A stretch of 64,000 bases of DNA from Agarilytica sp045430305. Its GTDB lineage: Bacteria; Pseudomonadota; Gammaproteobacteria; Pseudomonadales; Cellvibrionaceae. The stretch lies in assembly GCA_045430305.1 (NCBI GenBank), contig JAILXW010000002.1, positions 186,001 through 250,000 of the forward strand. Reading direction: 5' to 3'. The position numbers were made by a program, and so were the translations under genes. Shown piece after piece: positions 27,654 through 37,700 of this stretch. The notes beneath the pieces were generated by a model. It saw only the letters and a list, made by a program, of their open reading frames with translations, was not told the DNA's origin and did no database searches. Position 1 is the stretch's first letter. The number at the start of each line of letters is the position of its first letter.

Positions 27654-28340
27654 GTGAAAATGAACAACAAGGTCGGAGATCTTGAATTGGGTGTAAATAC
27701 AAGTAAAAGAGAGCGCATTCTAGATGCTGCTGAGGCGCTGTTTGCGACTCACGGCTACGATGGCGTGACGATTCGTCAAATTGCTCATGCTGCTCAGGTA
27801 GATGTTGCTCTGGCAAGTTACCACTACGGGAAAAAAAGAGACTTATTTGACGCAGTGTTTTTTCGTCGTGCAGAAGTGCTTAACCAATTGCGCCTTGATC
27901 AATTAACGCAATGTGAAGACGCGGCTGGTGAAGAAGGGCCCTCGGTAGAAAGTATTATTGAGGCATTTATTCGGCCGCTGAACCCCGCTGCGCTAGAGGC
28001 GCAAACTGGCGATACAGGTTGGCACAATTACATGGCGCTAGTTGCTTACATCAACAACTCACCCGTTTGGGGTAAGCAGATGATGACCAAGCACTATGAC
28101 CCATTAGTCGATCGTTTTATTGCAGCGCTTAAAAAAGCCTTGCCCAGTGCCAGCGAAGAAGAAATCTATTGGGGCTACAATTATTTTTCTGGCGCCTTGT
28201 CATTAACCTTTGCGCGTACTGGCCGTATAGACCAGCTTTCGCATGGTGCGGTATCTTCCGACAATATCGAAAAGGCTTACGCCACTATGGTTCCGTTTAT
28301 AGCTGCAGGCTTTAAACAGTTTCGTGAAAAAAACCAATAG
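27654..28340 (+). CDS. TetR/AcrR family transcriptional regulator
   Basis: A 228-residue regulator. The N-terminal helix-turn-helix is classical: ERILDAAEALFATHGYDG, then TIRQIAHAAQVDVALASYHYGKKRDLFDAVF. The helical C-terminal ligand domain (about 70-220) includes WHNYMALVAYINNSP and EEIYWGYNYFSGAL and resembles the TetR C-terminal group with CecR-like features; the ligand is unknown. A GTG start at 27654 and an ATG at 27660 are equally possible. The MetX-like hydrolase gene begins 25 bp downstream, so regulator and enzyme are probably cotranscribed. Confidence 0.92.
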   Translation: MKMNNKVGDLELGVNTSKRERILDAAEALFATHGYDGVTIRQIAHAAQVDVALASYHYGKKRDLFDAVFFRRAEVLNQLRLDQLTQCEDAAGEEGPSVESIIEAFIRPLNPAALEAQTGDTGWHNYMALVAYINNSPVWGKQMMTKHYDPLVDRFIAALKKALPSASEEEIYWGYNYFSGALSLTFARTGRIDQLSHGAVSSDNIEKAYATMVPFIAAGFKQFREKNQ

Positions 28341-28365
28341 AAAGTAGTAAAGAACTGAAGCAGGA

Positions 28366-29493
28366 ATGCTCGAAATTAAAAATCTAAAAAACGAGGGCTG
28401 CCAAGTGATCGTTGAAAAAAAATATATAACGCTAAGCAAACCATTTACTACAGAATCTGGGTATACCTTTGATGAGCCTGTTGTTGCCTATGAAGAATAT
28501 GGCAACCCAAATGGCCCTGTGGTTTTATTAGCGCACGGTGGTTTGTCTCCGGCGCATGCCGCGGGAAAATATAGCGAAGATGACGCAAAGCCTGGCTGGT
28601 GGGACAGTATGATTGGCCCAGGAAAAGCCTTTGATACAGATAAATTTCGTATTTTATGTTCGTGTTCTTTAGGTATAGGTTTTGGTTCAACTGCGCCCAA
28701 CACCATAAACCCTAAAACCGGCTGTCGTTACGGCCCCTTATTCCCTGACATCTCTCTTGTTGATACCGTAAATTATCAAAAATCATTTTGTGAAGAAATG
28801 GGTGTGGAAAAGCTCCACATTATGTCGGGCCTTTCTACTGGTTCATTACAGACCTTGCAAATGGCTTCGCTCTATCCTGAGTTTGTCGGCGCGGCTATTC
28901 CTGTAGCAACGGCAGGCCGTATGACGGCAGATGGCTTAATGATGCATCACTTCATGATCAATGCGATGAAGATGGATCCTGGTTATCAAGGCGGTTGGTA
29001 CAATACAGATCATGAACTTTATTCTACGCGCCTCATTTCACAAGCCATGAAAATCTATTATTTTCATGAGAAAACAGTCACTAAACTCGCTTGGGATACG
29101 GTGCCAGAAGGCCCAGATTCACAACAACAGCGTATTGATGCGGTGCTGTCACATTTGACTGCTACTTCTGATGTGGATTGGTTACAGCGCGACCCCAATT
29201 GTATTGTTAAATTTATTGCCGCAGTGAATTCCCACGATTTGGGCCGTTTAGGCGGTGGCTATGAAGCGGGCATTCAAAAAATTGATTGCCCCGTGTTGTT
29301 AATGAATGTGGATACTGACCGCGAATTTCCTCCTCATTTTGCGCATGAAGTGGCTGACATATTAAATGCAGCAAAGCCGGGTGCTGCTGATGTACGTATT
29401 CTAGAGTCAATATGGGGGCATTACGGTTGCGGCATGGAGCAAGAGCAGATGAGCGCGCATATACTCGAGTTTAGAGAAAAGCACGGGTTATAA
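28366..29493 (+). CDS. MetX-like alpha/beta hydrolase
   Basis: A 375-residue protein of the homoserine O-acetyltransferase/MetX superfamily. The presumed triad is Ser157 in GLSTG, Asp in NVDTDREFPP and His in SIWGHYGCG. The nucleophile elbow differs from the GGSMGGM motif of true acetyltransferases, and the histidine region lacks the usual YGHDAFL. The fold assignment is firm but acyl transfer to homoserine is doubtful; hydrolysis or transfer to another acceptor is as likely. An alternative GTG start at 28405 has a better ribosome binding site (GAGGG). It lies 25 bp after the TetR-type gene and ends at its own terminator. Confidence 0.85.
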   Translation: MLEIKNLKNEGCQVIVEKKYITLSKPFTTESGYTFDEPVVAYEEYGNPNGPVVLLAHGGLSPAHAAGKYSEDDAKPGWWDSMIGPGKAFDTDKFRILCSCSLGIGFGSTAPNTINPKTGCRYGPLFPDISLVDTVNYQKSFCEEMGVEKLHIMSGLSTGSLQTLQMASLYPEFVGAAIPVATAGRMTADGLMMHHFMINAMKMDPGYQGGWYNTDHELYSTRLISQAMKIYYFHEKTVTKLAWDTVPEGPDSQQQRIDAVLSHLTATSDVDWLQRDPNCIVKFIAAVNSHDLGRLGGGYEAGIQKIDCPVLLMNVDTDREFPPHFAHEVADILNAAKPGAADVRILESIWGHYGCGMEQEQMSAHILEFREKHGL

Positions 29494-29511
29494 ATTCTAA
29501 AGGAAAAACAA

Positions 29512-29537
29512 AAAAGAGGCTTAGGCCTCTTTTTTTA
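29512..29537 (+). terminator. Terminator of the MetX-like gene
   Basis: GAGGC-TTAG-GCCTC stem extended by flanking A and T runs, with T7 after it. Confidence 0.9.
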
Positions 29538-29620
29538 TAGCTGCAGATCTATTAAGGAACTTTGCTGTTGGCTGTGCAGTCGTAGCAAAACGGTATTTGC
29601 CAAATAAATGAGGTTTCCAT

Positions 29621-30091
29621 ATGAAAATATATACGTTATTGATGTGCTGTGTGGCAGCGTTAGTGTTAACAGGCCCTGCGCTTGCCAAAGGTATGAAACA
29701 CGGCCACGAAGGCCATAAAATGCATTGGGAAATGCACCAGGTTATGGTGGAAAAAGAACTAGACCTTACGGATGATCAAAAAACGAAAGTTGCAGAGATT
29801 CGTAAAGAATACAAGAAAAAGCTAAAAGAATTGCATCAGGGCCCGGCTAAGGAAAAACTGCATTCGCTAGATCCTGGTGATGCGAAGTACAAGAAAAAGG
29901 TGAAAAAATTCGCCAAGCAGCGAGCCGCACAAGTAGAGGCTCATATCGTGGCCAAAGGCGAAATGCGTGTAAAAATCTATGAGGTCTTAACGGAAGATCA
30001 GCGTAAAGCGTTTAAAGATTTAAAAAACAAAGCGCACAATAAGAAAAAATTACAACACAAGGAAAAATATGAGCACCAAAAGCATCATTGA
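29621..30091 (+). CDS. Spy/CpxP-like periplasmic protein (LTXXQ family)
   Basis: A 156-residue exported protein with a signal peptide (1-22, ending PALA). Two LTxxQ motifs, LTDDQ (49-53) and LTEDQ (123-127), mark the Spy/CpxP family of helical periplasmic chaperones and stress sensors. The mature protein is very rich in Lys and His, with His clusters at both ends (KHGHEGHKMH and HQKHH), more basic than E. coli Spy. It may bind metal or acidic partners; that is inference. The ATG has GAGG upstream. It stands alone and is convergent with the HD-GYP gene. Confidence 0.85.
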   Translation: MKIYTLLMCCVAALVLTGPALAKGMKHGHEGHKMHWEMHQVMVEKELDLTDDQKTKVAEIRKEYKKKLKELHQGPAKEKLHSLDPGDAKYKKKVKKFAKQRAAQVEAHIVAKGEMRVKIYEVLTEDQRKAFKDLKNKAHNKKKLQHKEKYEHQKHH

Positions 30092-30135
30092 TGGGCTGCT
30101 TTATTAGCCTCTCTCCTATGTAACGTGCGTGCGGC

Positions 30136-31422
30136 CTATTTACTTGGCTGCACTACTTTTCGACATAACTTATTTTCCGAAAAACTTTCGCTGTAGTCAC
30201 TAATGGATAGGTCGAAAGCGCCATCCTTATGAGCAGATTTAATCATAAAGCTGCGAGATAAATCTCCTTTTTGAATTCTGGCAAGGTTGATTACGGTCGT
30301 GCGCTCTAGCTTTTGTTTGTCTTTATTTAAAATTACAGCGACTTTTGGTAGGTGGTGATGTTTAGTGTTGCTTTCTGTTACAAAACCGACCATCCCATTT
30401 TTAAGTTCGACAAGAGAGCCTGTTGGGTAAAGCCCGATAGCACGAATAAATTCTAGGGCGAGTTTTTCATCAAAGTATGTGCCTCGCTTATTATACATAT
30501 CACGTAGTGCTTCCGTGCAAGTGACAGACTCTTCTGGAAAACGGTTCGCGGTTAAATCGTCGTAGTGATCCACAATACTGATCATTTTAGTAAATTGAGA
30601 AATACCACTCCCTTTTATGCCGCGCGGGTAGCCGGTTCCGTCAACACGTTCATGGTGGCTGTAGCACACGTCTATTGCGCCGTGATAAATCCCATGTGAC
30701 GCTAACAATAAATTGCGTCCGTAAATAGGGTGTGCTTTTAAAATACGTTCTTCTCTTTCTGTAAACCCTTTTCGTTTGTAAAGCAATGCCGGGTCAATGC
30801 GCATTTTCCCCACGTCATGTAAGAGACCACACAATCCTAAATGATGTAATTCGTATTCGTCCAAACCTAGGTGACGTCCGAAGCTAATCGCAAGTACACA
30901 CACATTTAAACAGTGTTCTGCGGTGTGGGCATCTTGCGAACGAACTTTCGCCATCCACATGAGCGCATTGGCGTTTCGCAATATGCTGTTCACGCAATCA
31001 TTTACGGTGGCTTTAGCTTGGTCGGAATGCACTACGCCGCCTAATCGAATTTCGTCCAACATTGATTTTGTTTTACTGCGAGAGCCTTTATAGATATTTA
31101 ATGCCGCACGATGTTCTTCTTGTGGAGGTAGCTTGTTGATGTAGCGGACCGTATAGGAAGAGCCTTCGTCAGAAATGGGCTTCACTTCTGGCTTAGTACA
31201 TTCCTCGAATACAGCATCAATCCATACGAACTGACAGAACTCCGTTAGAATTTCGATATCGTCTTGTGACTCAATCAAAAAGCCCTGCATGAGAAATGGC
31301 GTATCGAGCCATTCGCGATCGAGTTTCGCGACATACATGCCGAGCTGTAGTTTTGAAACGTGAATTTTCCTAGATCGTTCCTCGTGCTCCTTTTTTTTGC
31401 TGTTGACCGCGTGCGTGTTCAT
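30136..31422 (-). CDS. HD-GYP domain phosphodiesterase with N-terminal DUF3391
   Basis: A 428-residue cytoplasmic protein. DUF3391 occupies about 18-140 (LQLGMYVAKLD, TPFLMQGFLI). The HD-GYP domain covers about 160-350 with His202-Asp203 (LLHDVGKMRI), the later HHERVDGTGYPRG with Gly264-Tyr265-Pro266, and intact metal ligands. It should hydrolyse cyclic di-GMP to pGpG or GMP and so favour motility over attachment. A tail of about 75 residues follows. It is divergent from a small gene that carries only the DUF3391 part plus a membrane helix. Confidence 0.94.
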   Translation of the reverse strand: MNTHAVNSKKKEHEERSRKIHVSKLQLGMYVAKLDREWLDTPFLMQGFLIESQDDIEILTEFCQFVWIDAVFEECTKPEVKPISDEGSSYTVRYINKLPPQEEHRAALNIYKGSRSKTKSMLDEIRLGGVVHSDQAKATVNDCVNSILRNANALMWMAKVRSQDAHTAEHCLNVCVLAISFGRHLGLDEYELHHLGLCGLLHDVGKMRIDPALLYKRKGFTEREERILKAHPIYGRNLLLASHGIYHGAIDVCYSHHERVDGTGYPRGIKGSGISQFTKMISIVDHYDDLTANRFPEESVTCTEALRDMYNKRGTYFDEKLALEFIRAIGLYPTGSLVELKNGMVGFVTESNTKHHHLPKVAVILNKDKQKLERTTVINLARIQKGDLSRSFMIKSAHKDGAFDLSISDYSESFSENKLCRKVVQPSK

Positions 31423-31701
31423 AAGTGTATGTCGCGTGGCTATATTTGTTTAAATATTAGACAGGTGATGCAAAATTGTTTCAGCTAAGTATTGAATTGA
31501 CAAATCACGTCACAGAATGTGTATGTATTGGCGGAAAATGTCACTTTTGTGTTAGCGCGGTAAAACGAATTTGTCATAAAAGTGGCTGCAAGCCGCTCAT
31601 TTCGGCTGTAAGGGAATGTAATACTGGCTGGCGCGTCAATTGCCCTATCGTTTATATCGATGTTGTAAAGAAGCTAAACGCAGAGCTTAGAGGAGATCAT
31701 C

Positions 31702-32112
31702 ATGAACGCGGCACAAAAACGCTACGCAGTCGAAGACCTTACAATTGGAATGTTCGTGACTCAGTTAGATTGCCCCATTACTAGCACGCCCTTTCCTTTG
31801 CAGGGCTTCTATATAAAAAGCAAAGATCAATTGGCAGACCTAGCCACCTATTGCAGCTACGTGGTAGTGAACGTGAGTAAGAGTAAAGCGGTGCAAAGCC
31901 TGAATAGTACGCTCAACCTAGAGGTGATGGATGTGCCCAAGGCGCTAACCAACCCAGTGGCATTCAAGGCAGAGCAGCTGAATCGCAGGCTAAAGCGCCC
32001 GCAAAAGCCTCGCCGCAAGGGCCGGGTTATGCGCTTAGTGGTATTGCTGGTGGTGAGTGCAGCGATTTACAGCTTCTACGATCTAATTACACTCGCTTTC
32101 ACACCGCTGTGA
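31702..32112 (+). CDS. Stand-alone DUF3391 protein with C-terminal membrane anchor
   Basis: A 136-residue protein. Residues 8-60 align with the N-terminus of the neighbouring HD-GYP protein: shared positions include L..GM.V..LD, TPF..QGF.I.S.D and a cysteine before V. No HD-GYP domain follows; instead there is a basic linker (93-108, RRLKRPQKPRRKGR) and one hydrophobic helix (110-131). The cytoplasmic domain would be tail-anchored to the inner membrane. A strong GAGGAG site precedes the ATG. It lies head to head with the HD-GYP gene, 279 bp apart, suggesting shared control and perhaps a physical partnership. No frameshift remnant is seen, so it is not an obvious pseudogene. Confidence 0.85.
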   Translation: MNAAQKRYAVEDLTIGMFVTQLDCPITSTPFPLQGFYIKSKDQLADLATYCSYVVVNVSKSKAVQSLNSTLNLEVMDVPKALTNPVAFKAEQLNRRLKRPQKPRRKGRVMRLVVLLVVSAAIYSFYDLITLAFTPL

Positions 32113-32370
32113 GACGCTTTTCTCGTTGTGGTGAATATAGATGGCCCAAGGCTGCGGGTTAAGTGTGTGCTTACTCACTCTTAAGCCCTTTGTTTTAGGG
32201 TTCTCTTGGGTTGGCTAGGTTCAACATTCAATAGAAAAATACCAAGAATAGGTTCCATTTATTTCTGTTATGGCTCACCTTTGGATATGATCCCCGCATC
32301 TTTTCAATATTGGTGCTTTCCCCTCTCCTACGTTAAGAAAGCCGCCAAACTCAACCTGAAGGATTTAACC

Positions 32371-33957
32371 ATGTCAGAATATTCACAACACATCGATACA
32401 GTTTCTACTTTGAAAGAAACCAACGGTAGCGCTTGGGATGCAATCAACCCAGAGTACGCTGCTCGCATGCGTCTTCAAAACCGTTTCAAGACGGGTTTAG
32501 ACATCGCTAAATACACTGCCAAAATCATGCGTAATGATATGGAAGAGTACGATGCAGATTCAGCTAAGTACACACAATCTTTAGGTTGTTGGCACGGCTT
32601 CATCGGTCAACAAAAAATGTTGGCAATCAAAAAGCACCACGGTACTACAGACAAGCGTTACTTGTACCTTTCTGGTTGGATGGTTGCAGCACTTCGCTCA
32701 GAGTTTGGTCCACTTCCTGACCAATCTATGCACGAAAAAACTGCTGTAAACGATTTGATCGAAGAGCTTTACACTTTCTTGCGTCAAGCAGACGCGCGTG
32801 AGCTTGGTGACTTGTTCAAAGAGCTAGACGCAGCTAAAGCAAGTGGCGGCGACGTTGCAGCGATCGAAGATCAAATCAACAACTACCAAACACACATCGT
32901 TCCAATCATTGCAGACATCGATGCAGGTTTCGGTAACGAAGAAGCGACTTACTTGCTAGCTAAGAAATTCATCGAAGCGGGTGCTTGTTGTATCCAAATC
33001 GAAAATCAAGTTTCTGACGAGAAGCAATGTGGTCACCAAGACGGTAAAGTAACTGTTCCACACGAAGATTTCCTAGCGAAAATCCGTGCAGTTCGTTACG
33101 CATTCCTAGAGCTTGGCGTAGACGACGGTGTAATCGTTGCGCGTACAGACTCATTGGGTGCTGGCCTTACTAAGCAAATCGCTGTAACTAACGAGCCAGG
33201 TGATTTGGGCGACCAATACAACGCATTCTTGGATTGTGAAGAAGTTTCTGCTGCAGACCTTAACAACGGTGACGTTGTTCTTAACCGCGAAGGCAAATTG
33301 TTACGTCCTAAGCGTCTTCCAAGTAACTTGTTCCAGTTCCGCGCTGGTACTGGTGAAGAGCGTTGTGTGCTTGACTGTATCACTAGCTTGCAAAACGGTG
33401 CAGACCTTCTTTGGATCGAAACTGAAAAGCCTCACGTTTCACAAATTGGCGGCATGGTTAGCGAAATCCGTAAAGTTATTCCTAACGCAAAATTGGTATA
33501 CAACAACTCGCCTTCATTCAACTGGACGTTGAACTTCCGTCAGCAAATCTTTGATGCTTGGACTGAAGAAGGTAAAGATGTTTCTGCATACGATCGTGCT
33601 GACTTGATGAACGTGAAATACGACGAAACTGAATTGTCTGCTGCTGCTGACGAAAAAATTCGCACGTTCCAAGCTGACGGTTCACGTGAAGCAGGTATCT
33701 TCCATCACCTTATCACGTTACCTACTTACCACACTGCTGCATTGTCTACAGACAACTTGGCAAAAGGTTACTTCGGTGAAGAAGGTATGTTGGCTTATGT
33801 TAAAGGCGTTCAACGTCAAGAAATTCGTCAAGGTCTTGCTTGTGTTAAGCACCAAGCGATGGCGGGTTCTAACATCGGTGACGATCACAAAGAATACTTC
33901 TCTGGTGATGCTGCACTAAAAGCCTCTGGTGAAGACAACACTATGAACCAATTCTAA
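32371..33957 (+). CDS. aceA: Isocitrate lyase (Pseudomonas-type)
   Basis: A 528-residue isocitrate lyase, splitting isocitrate to glyoxylate and succinate in the glyoxylate shunt. The catalytic motif is KQCGH with Cys220, and GWMVA, IEDQ-like IENQVSDEK and ARTDSLGAGL are present. Length and motif match the long Pseudomonas type and not the E. coli type. Start at ATG 32371 behind AAGGAT; the open frame extends upstream to 32206 without family similarity. Codon use is strongly biased, suggesting high expression. No malate synthase gene is adjacent. It allows growth on acetate, fatty acids or PHB breakdown products. Confidence 0.97.
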   Translation: MSEYSQHIDTVSTLKETNGSAWDAINPEYAARMRLQNRFKTGLDIAKYTAKIMRNDMEEYDADSAKYTQSLGCWHGFIGQQKMLAIKKHHGTTDKRYLYLSGWMVAALRSEFGPLPDQSMHEKTAVNDLIEELYTFLRQADARELGDLFKELDAAKASGGDVAAIEDQINNYQTHIVPIIADIDAGFGNEEATYLLAKKFIEAGACCIQIENQVSDEKQCGHQDGKVTVPHEDFLAKIRAVRYAFLELGVDDGVIVARTDSLGAGLTKQIAVTNEPGDLGDQYNAFLDCEEVSAADLNNGDVVLNREGKLLRPKRLPSNLFQFRAGTGEERCVLDCITSLQNGADLLWIETEKPHVSQIGGMVSEIRKVIPNAKLVYNNSPSFNWTLNFRQQIFDAWTEEGKDVSAYDRADLMNVKYDETELSAAADEKIRTFQADGSREAGIFHHLITLPTYHTAALSTDNLAKGYFGEEGMLAYVKGVQRQEIRQGLACVKHQAMAGSNIGDDHKEYFSGDAALKASGEDNTMNQF

Positions 33958-34002
33958 TTTGGTTTGTTAAAAGTCTTTTGAGCAAATACTTTGCTCGACT
34001 TT

Positions 34003-34032
34003 AAAAATCCCCGCCACAAGCGGGGATTTTTT
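34003..34032 (+). terminator. Terminator of the isocitrate lyase gene
   Basis: ATCCCCGC-CACAA-GCGGGGAT stem with A5 before and T8 after, 45 bp past the stop. Confidence 0.95.
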
Positions 34033-34765
34033 TTAGGTACAGGAAGTACCTATGCCGCGAAAGCGGGGATGCGGTAGCGGCGTCTCAAAGCAATCGTGGT
34101 GTTAATTTGAAATACTTAACGCCTGTTTTCGCACATACGCGAATGTAGCGAGAATAGCGGCGCGCCTAATTCCCCCGTGGTCTAAAAAAATGTTATTGGC
34201 CGGCAAGCAAGGTGTTTATGTTGTTCGCAAACTTTCTATCTTTGTGCTGACCTTCTGCGGTCTAGGCGCTTAATGGGCGTATTTCGAACTTGTGCTCATG
34301 GCCAAGGTTGCTGGTGTCTCGGCGAAGTGAAATCGTCGATACTGTTTGAGGTTATCGATTTGATCGGTTGTCGGGTCTGTAAGGCTTTGAAATGTATATA
34401 AATTTCAGAAAAAGTTAAGCTGTTCGCTGCCAGCAGTCTGTCTGTGTGACCTGTTTAAAAAATAATCGAAAAACACTGTGACAGAGCTATCAAAACCATC
34501 TTTTCTGGCTAGTCGCTTTTAGTCCTATCAATGTAGTATTTGTACTCTCTTATCACGGCTGGGTCTAAGATGTTGGACCAGGCGCCAGCAACGCAGCGGA
34601 AGCATTTCCCTACCCGGTTAACTTTTCTGCTCGCCTTGCTCTGGCGTCCAAATCAACAATGGTTTCGATGGTTTGCACCGCGCAAGCGAACTATCAGCGC
34701 AATAAACCACCTCCGGCTTTGATTGAGAATGGAATTCCCAACTAACTTTTCGTCCGGAAAATATC
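34033..34765. other. Intergenic region upstream of tpsA
   Basis: About 730 bp. It should contain the tpsA promoter and leader. I looked for a cyclic-di-GMP riboswitch (GEMM) pattern and saw none. A small frame at 34540-34722 lacks any supporting signal. The ribosome binding site for tpsA is a modest CCGGAAA about 8 bp before the ATG. Confidence 0.5.
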
Positions 34766-37700
34766 ATGAGCCACTCTATTGGCACTACTGTCACTATTGA
34801 AAAGTCACTCCGATTAGTTTCTCTTCTTCGTAATTCACGTTCACGTGTATCTCGTTTTGCTTCGCTGCCGCTAGCGTTTGCGATCTCTCTTTCTAGTCAG
34901 GCTATTGCTGGGCCAGAAGGTGGCGAAGTCATTAATGGTGCGGGGTCCATCAATCGGGATGGAAACACCACGACTATTCACCAAGATACAGATCGTATGA
35001 CCATCGACTGGCAAAGTTACGATGTTAATGTTGATGAGCGTGTTAATTATATCCAGCCGGACAGTTCTTCCTTATCTTTAAACCGCATTCTAAGTGACCG
35101 TGGCTCGCAAATTCTCGGGCGAATCGATGCCAATGGTCACGTGATATTAATGAATCCTAACGGCGTTTTCTTTGGGAAAGACGCTGTGGTAAATGCAGGG
35201 GGGTTACTCGCATCCGGGCTGAGTATCGACCCTGCAGACTTCCTAAACGGCGACTTCACATTTTCAGCATTAGAAAATACTGAAGGAAGCGTGATCAACC
35301 GGGGTTTATTAAATGCCTCAACGGGCGGCTCAATTTCGCTGCTAGGCAAGCGTGTTGAAAATGAAGGTTTAATCAGTGCCGATTTAGGGCAAATTAATTT
35401 GGCGGCAGGTGAGGGTGCCGTTGTTACATTTGATAATGAAGGCTTGCTTGGCCTTCGGGTAACGCAGGCGATTTTACAAGACGACCTTGGTGTTGACCCG
35501 GCGATTGTAAACACAGGTGAAATCTCTGCAGAAAATGGCCAAGTATTAATTACTGCAAGTGTCAGTGAAGACATATTTTCTGATGCCGTAAACCACGGCG
35601 CATTAGATTTAGAAAACAGTGTTCTCGTTCATGAAGACGGCACTTTCACCTTAGGCGAAGGCGCCGACGTAGTTAACACTGGTTCAATTTCTGTGTCAGG
35701 TGAAAATGGCGCAGGTGAAATAGTTGTAATTGGTGAAAACATTACGAGCAGTGGCGCTATCTCGGCCAGCACAACTGGAGAAGAAAATACTACAGCCGGA
35801 TCAATCGAAATTCACAGTAATGACACAACACTTTTAACTGAAAACAGTACAACAACCGCGATTGCCGAAAATTCCGGCCAAGGTGGTGATGTAAAAGTTT
35901 TGGGTAGCAATGTTGGTTTGCTTGACGACGCTGTTGTTGATGCTTCCGGCGCAAACGGCGGCGGCCAAGTATTAATTGGTGGCGATGTTACAGGCGCAAA
36001 CGAGCAAGTGCGAAATGCAGAATTTATTTACCTTGGCGAAAGCACAGAAGTTAATATCAATGCGTTAGACCAAGGTGATGGCGGAAAACTAATTACCTTT
36101 GCGAGTGATACCGCACGAATCTACGGCCAATTAAATTCAATTGGCGGAGTAAATGGTGGTGATGGCGGTTTTGTCGAAACATCAGGTTTATTGGGCTTTC
36201 AGATTTTAAATGCTCCAAATATTTATGCCTATGATGGTGTGGCGGGCGAGTGGTTGATTGATCCGGTTAATATTCAAATTGTTGAAACCTATGCAGGTGT
36301 TGCTTTGATAGAAACAGGAACATCACCGAATATAATGTTTTCTTCGGCCGGAGATACAATTAACGTTTATGGTGATATTGACATCAGTTGGACCCAAATT
36401 AGTGCCGAAGATATTCATGCCGCACTAGTTCAGGGGGGTACAGTAACGTTACGAACTGGTGCTGATAATTCTGATGGTGGCATTTTTGATGGGCCTGGTA
36501 ACATTACTTTTCAAACAGACCTTAACTATTCTGGCTGCAGTGGTTGTGTAACCGGTGCAAATACTCCAACGCTAATTCTTGATGCTACCGGCGATGTCAA
36601 CTTCAACGGCTTCGACATCACAAATGGCGGCAATTCTGCGCGTAGTCTAAATGTCGAAATTGGTTCTTTTAGTGATCGCGTAAGTTCGGTTGTTAATAAT
36701 TCCGGAAGTGTTTCGAATATTAGTACCAATGGAGGCAGCTTCGACGCGATTTTAGAAGGGGATTTTGATGGTGAGAATATTAATATCAATACAAATGGTG
36801 GCGATGTTCAGTTAATTACTCGAAATAGTGGCGTTATTAATTTTGGCAATGTTACAACCGGTTCAGGCAATTTTACCGCTTATTCGGATAGTCAGATTCG
36901 AGATGATTACGGTTTGCTTAATGTAGGAGGGAGAACCACCTTTACAGCGTATAACGGTGGAATTGTAGACCTCCAAAACGGCGGTCATAACATTGGTTTA
37001 TTGGACCTGTCTGTTCAAGGTGGTGGCACTGCTACAGTTCGAACCTCGTCTCTTTTGGATATTAGTTATGCCAATGTTACTGGTTCATTTACAAACATCT
37101 ATGCAGATGGAGGGATAACGGATTCCGGAATTATTGACTTAAATGGAATTGCTACATTTATCGCGTCCACCTCTTCAGATGTTATTTTAGATAATGCTAC
37201 AAATAATTTTGACCGTGTTTCTTTTGGAAGTGTTAGAAATGTTGCTGTGTTTGATGAAAATCAGATTATTTTTGACTCTACAAATATTTCTAATGACCTA
37301 ACAGCCGTTGCAGGAGGTGATGGGGATATCCTTGATAGCGGTTGGGTTACTGTCGGGGGCATTGCCACTTTTCTTGCTGGTGAGAATGACGTAATTCTTG
37401 ATTCTACGAATAATTTTAATAGAGTCGTTATTGGTAATGGTTTAGACCCTGTTCAGAATGTTGAGGTAGAGGAATTCAACGGTATTCAATTTGATGCGTT
37501 GATAGCGGCAGGAGATGTCACCGTCACTGCGGCGGGTGAAGTGACAGATACTTCTGGGGCTTTATTATTCGTCGGTGGGACTTTAGATATCCGAGCGGCT
37601 GATTCGGATACATCGTTTACTGTTTATGATGTCATTTTAGATGGCGGTAATGACGCTTCTATTCTAACCGTAAGAAATGCTGGAAATGTAACGTTTAATG

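Noticed and set aside
31476..31784. 102-residue open frame between the HD-GYP and DUF3391 genes
   Set aside because: Overlaps the well-supported DUF3391 start in another frame and has no signals of its own.
34400..34765. Possible cyclic-di-GMP riboswitch ahead of tpsA
   Set aside because: The conserved GEMM core and tetraloop hairpin are not present.
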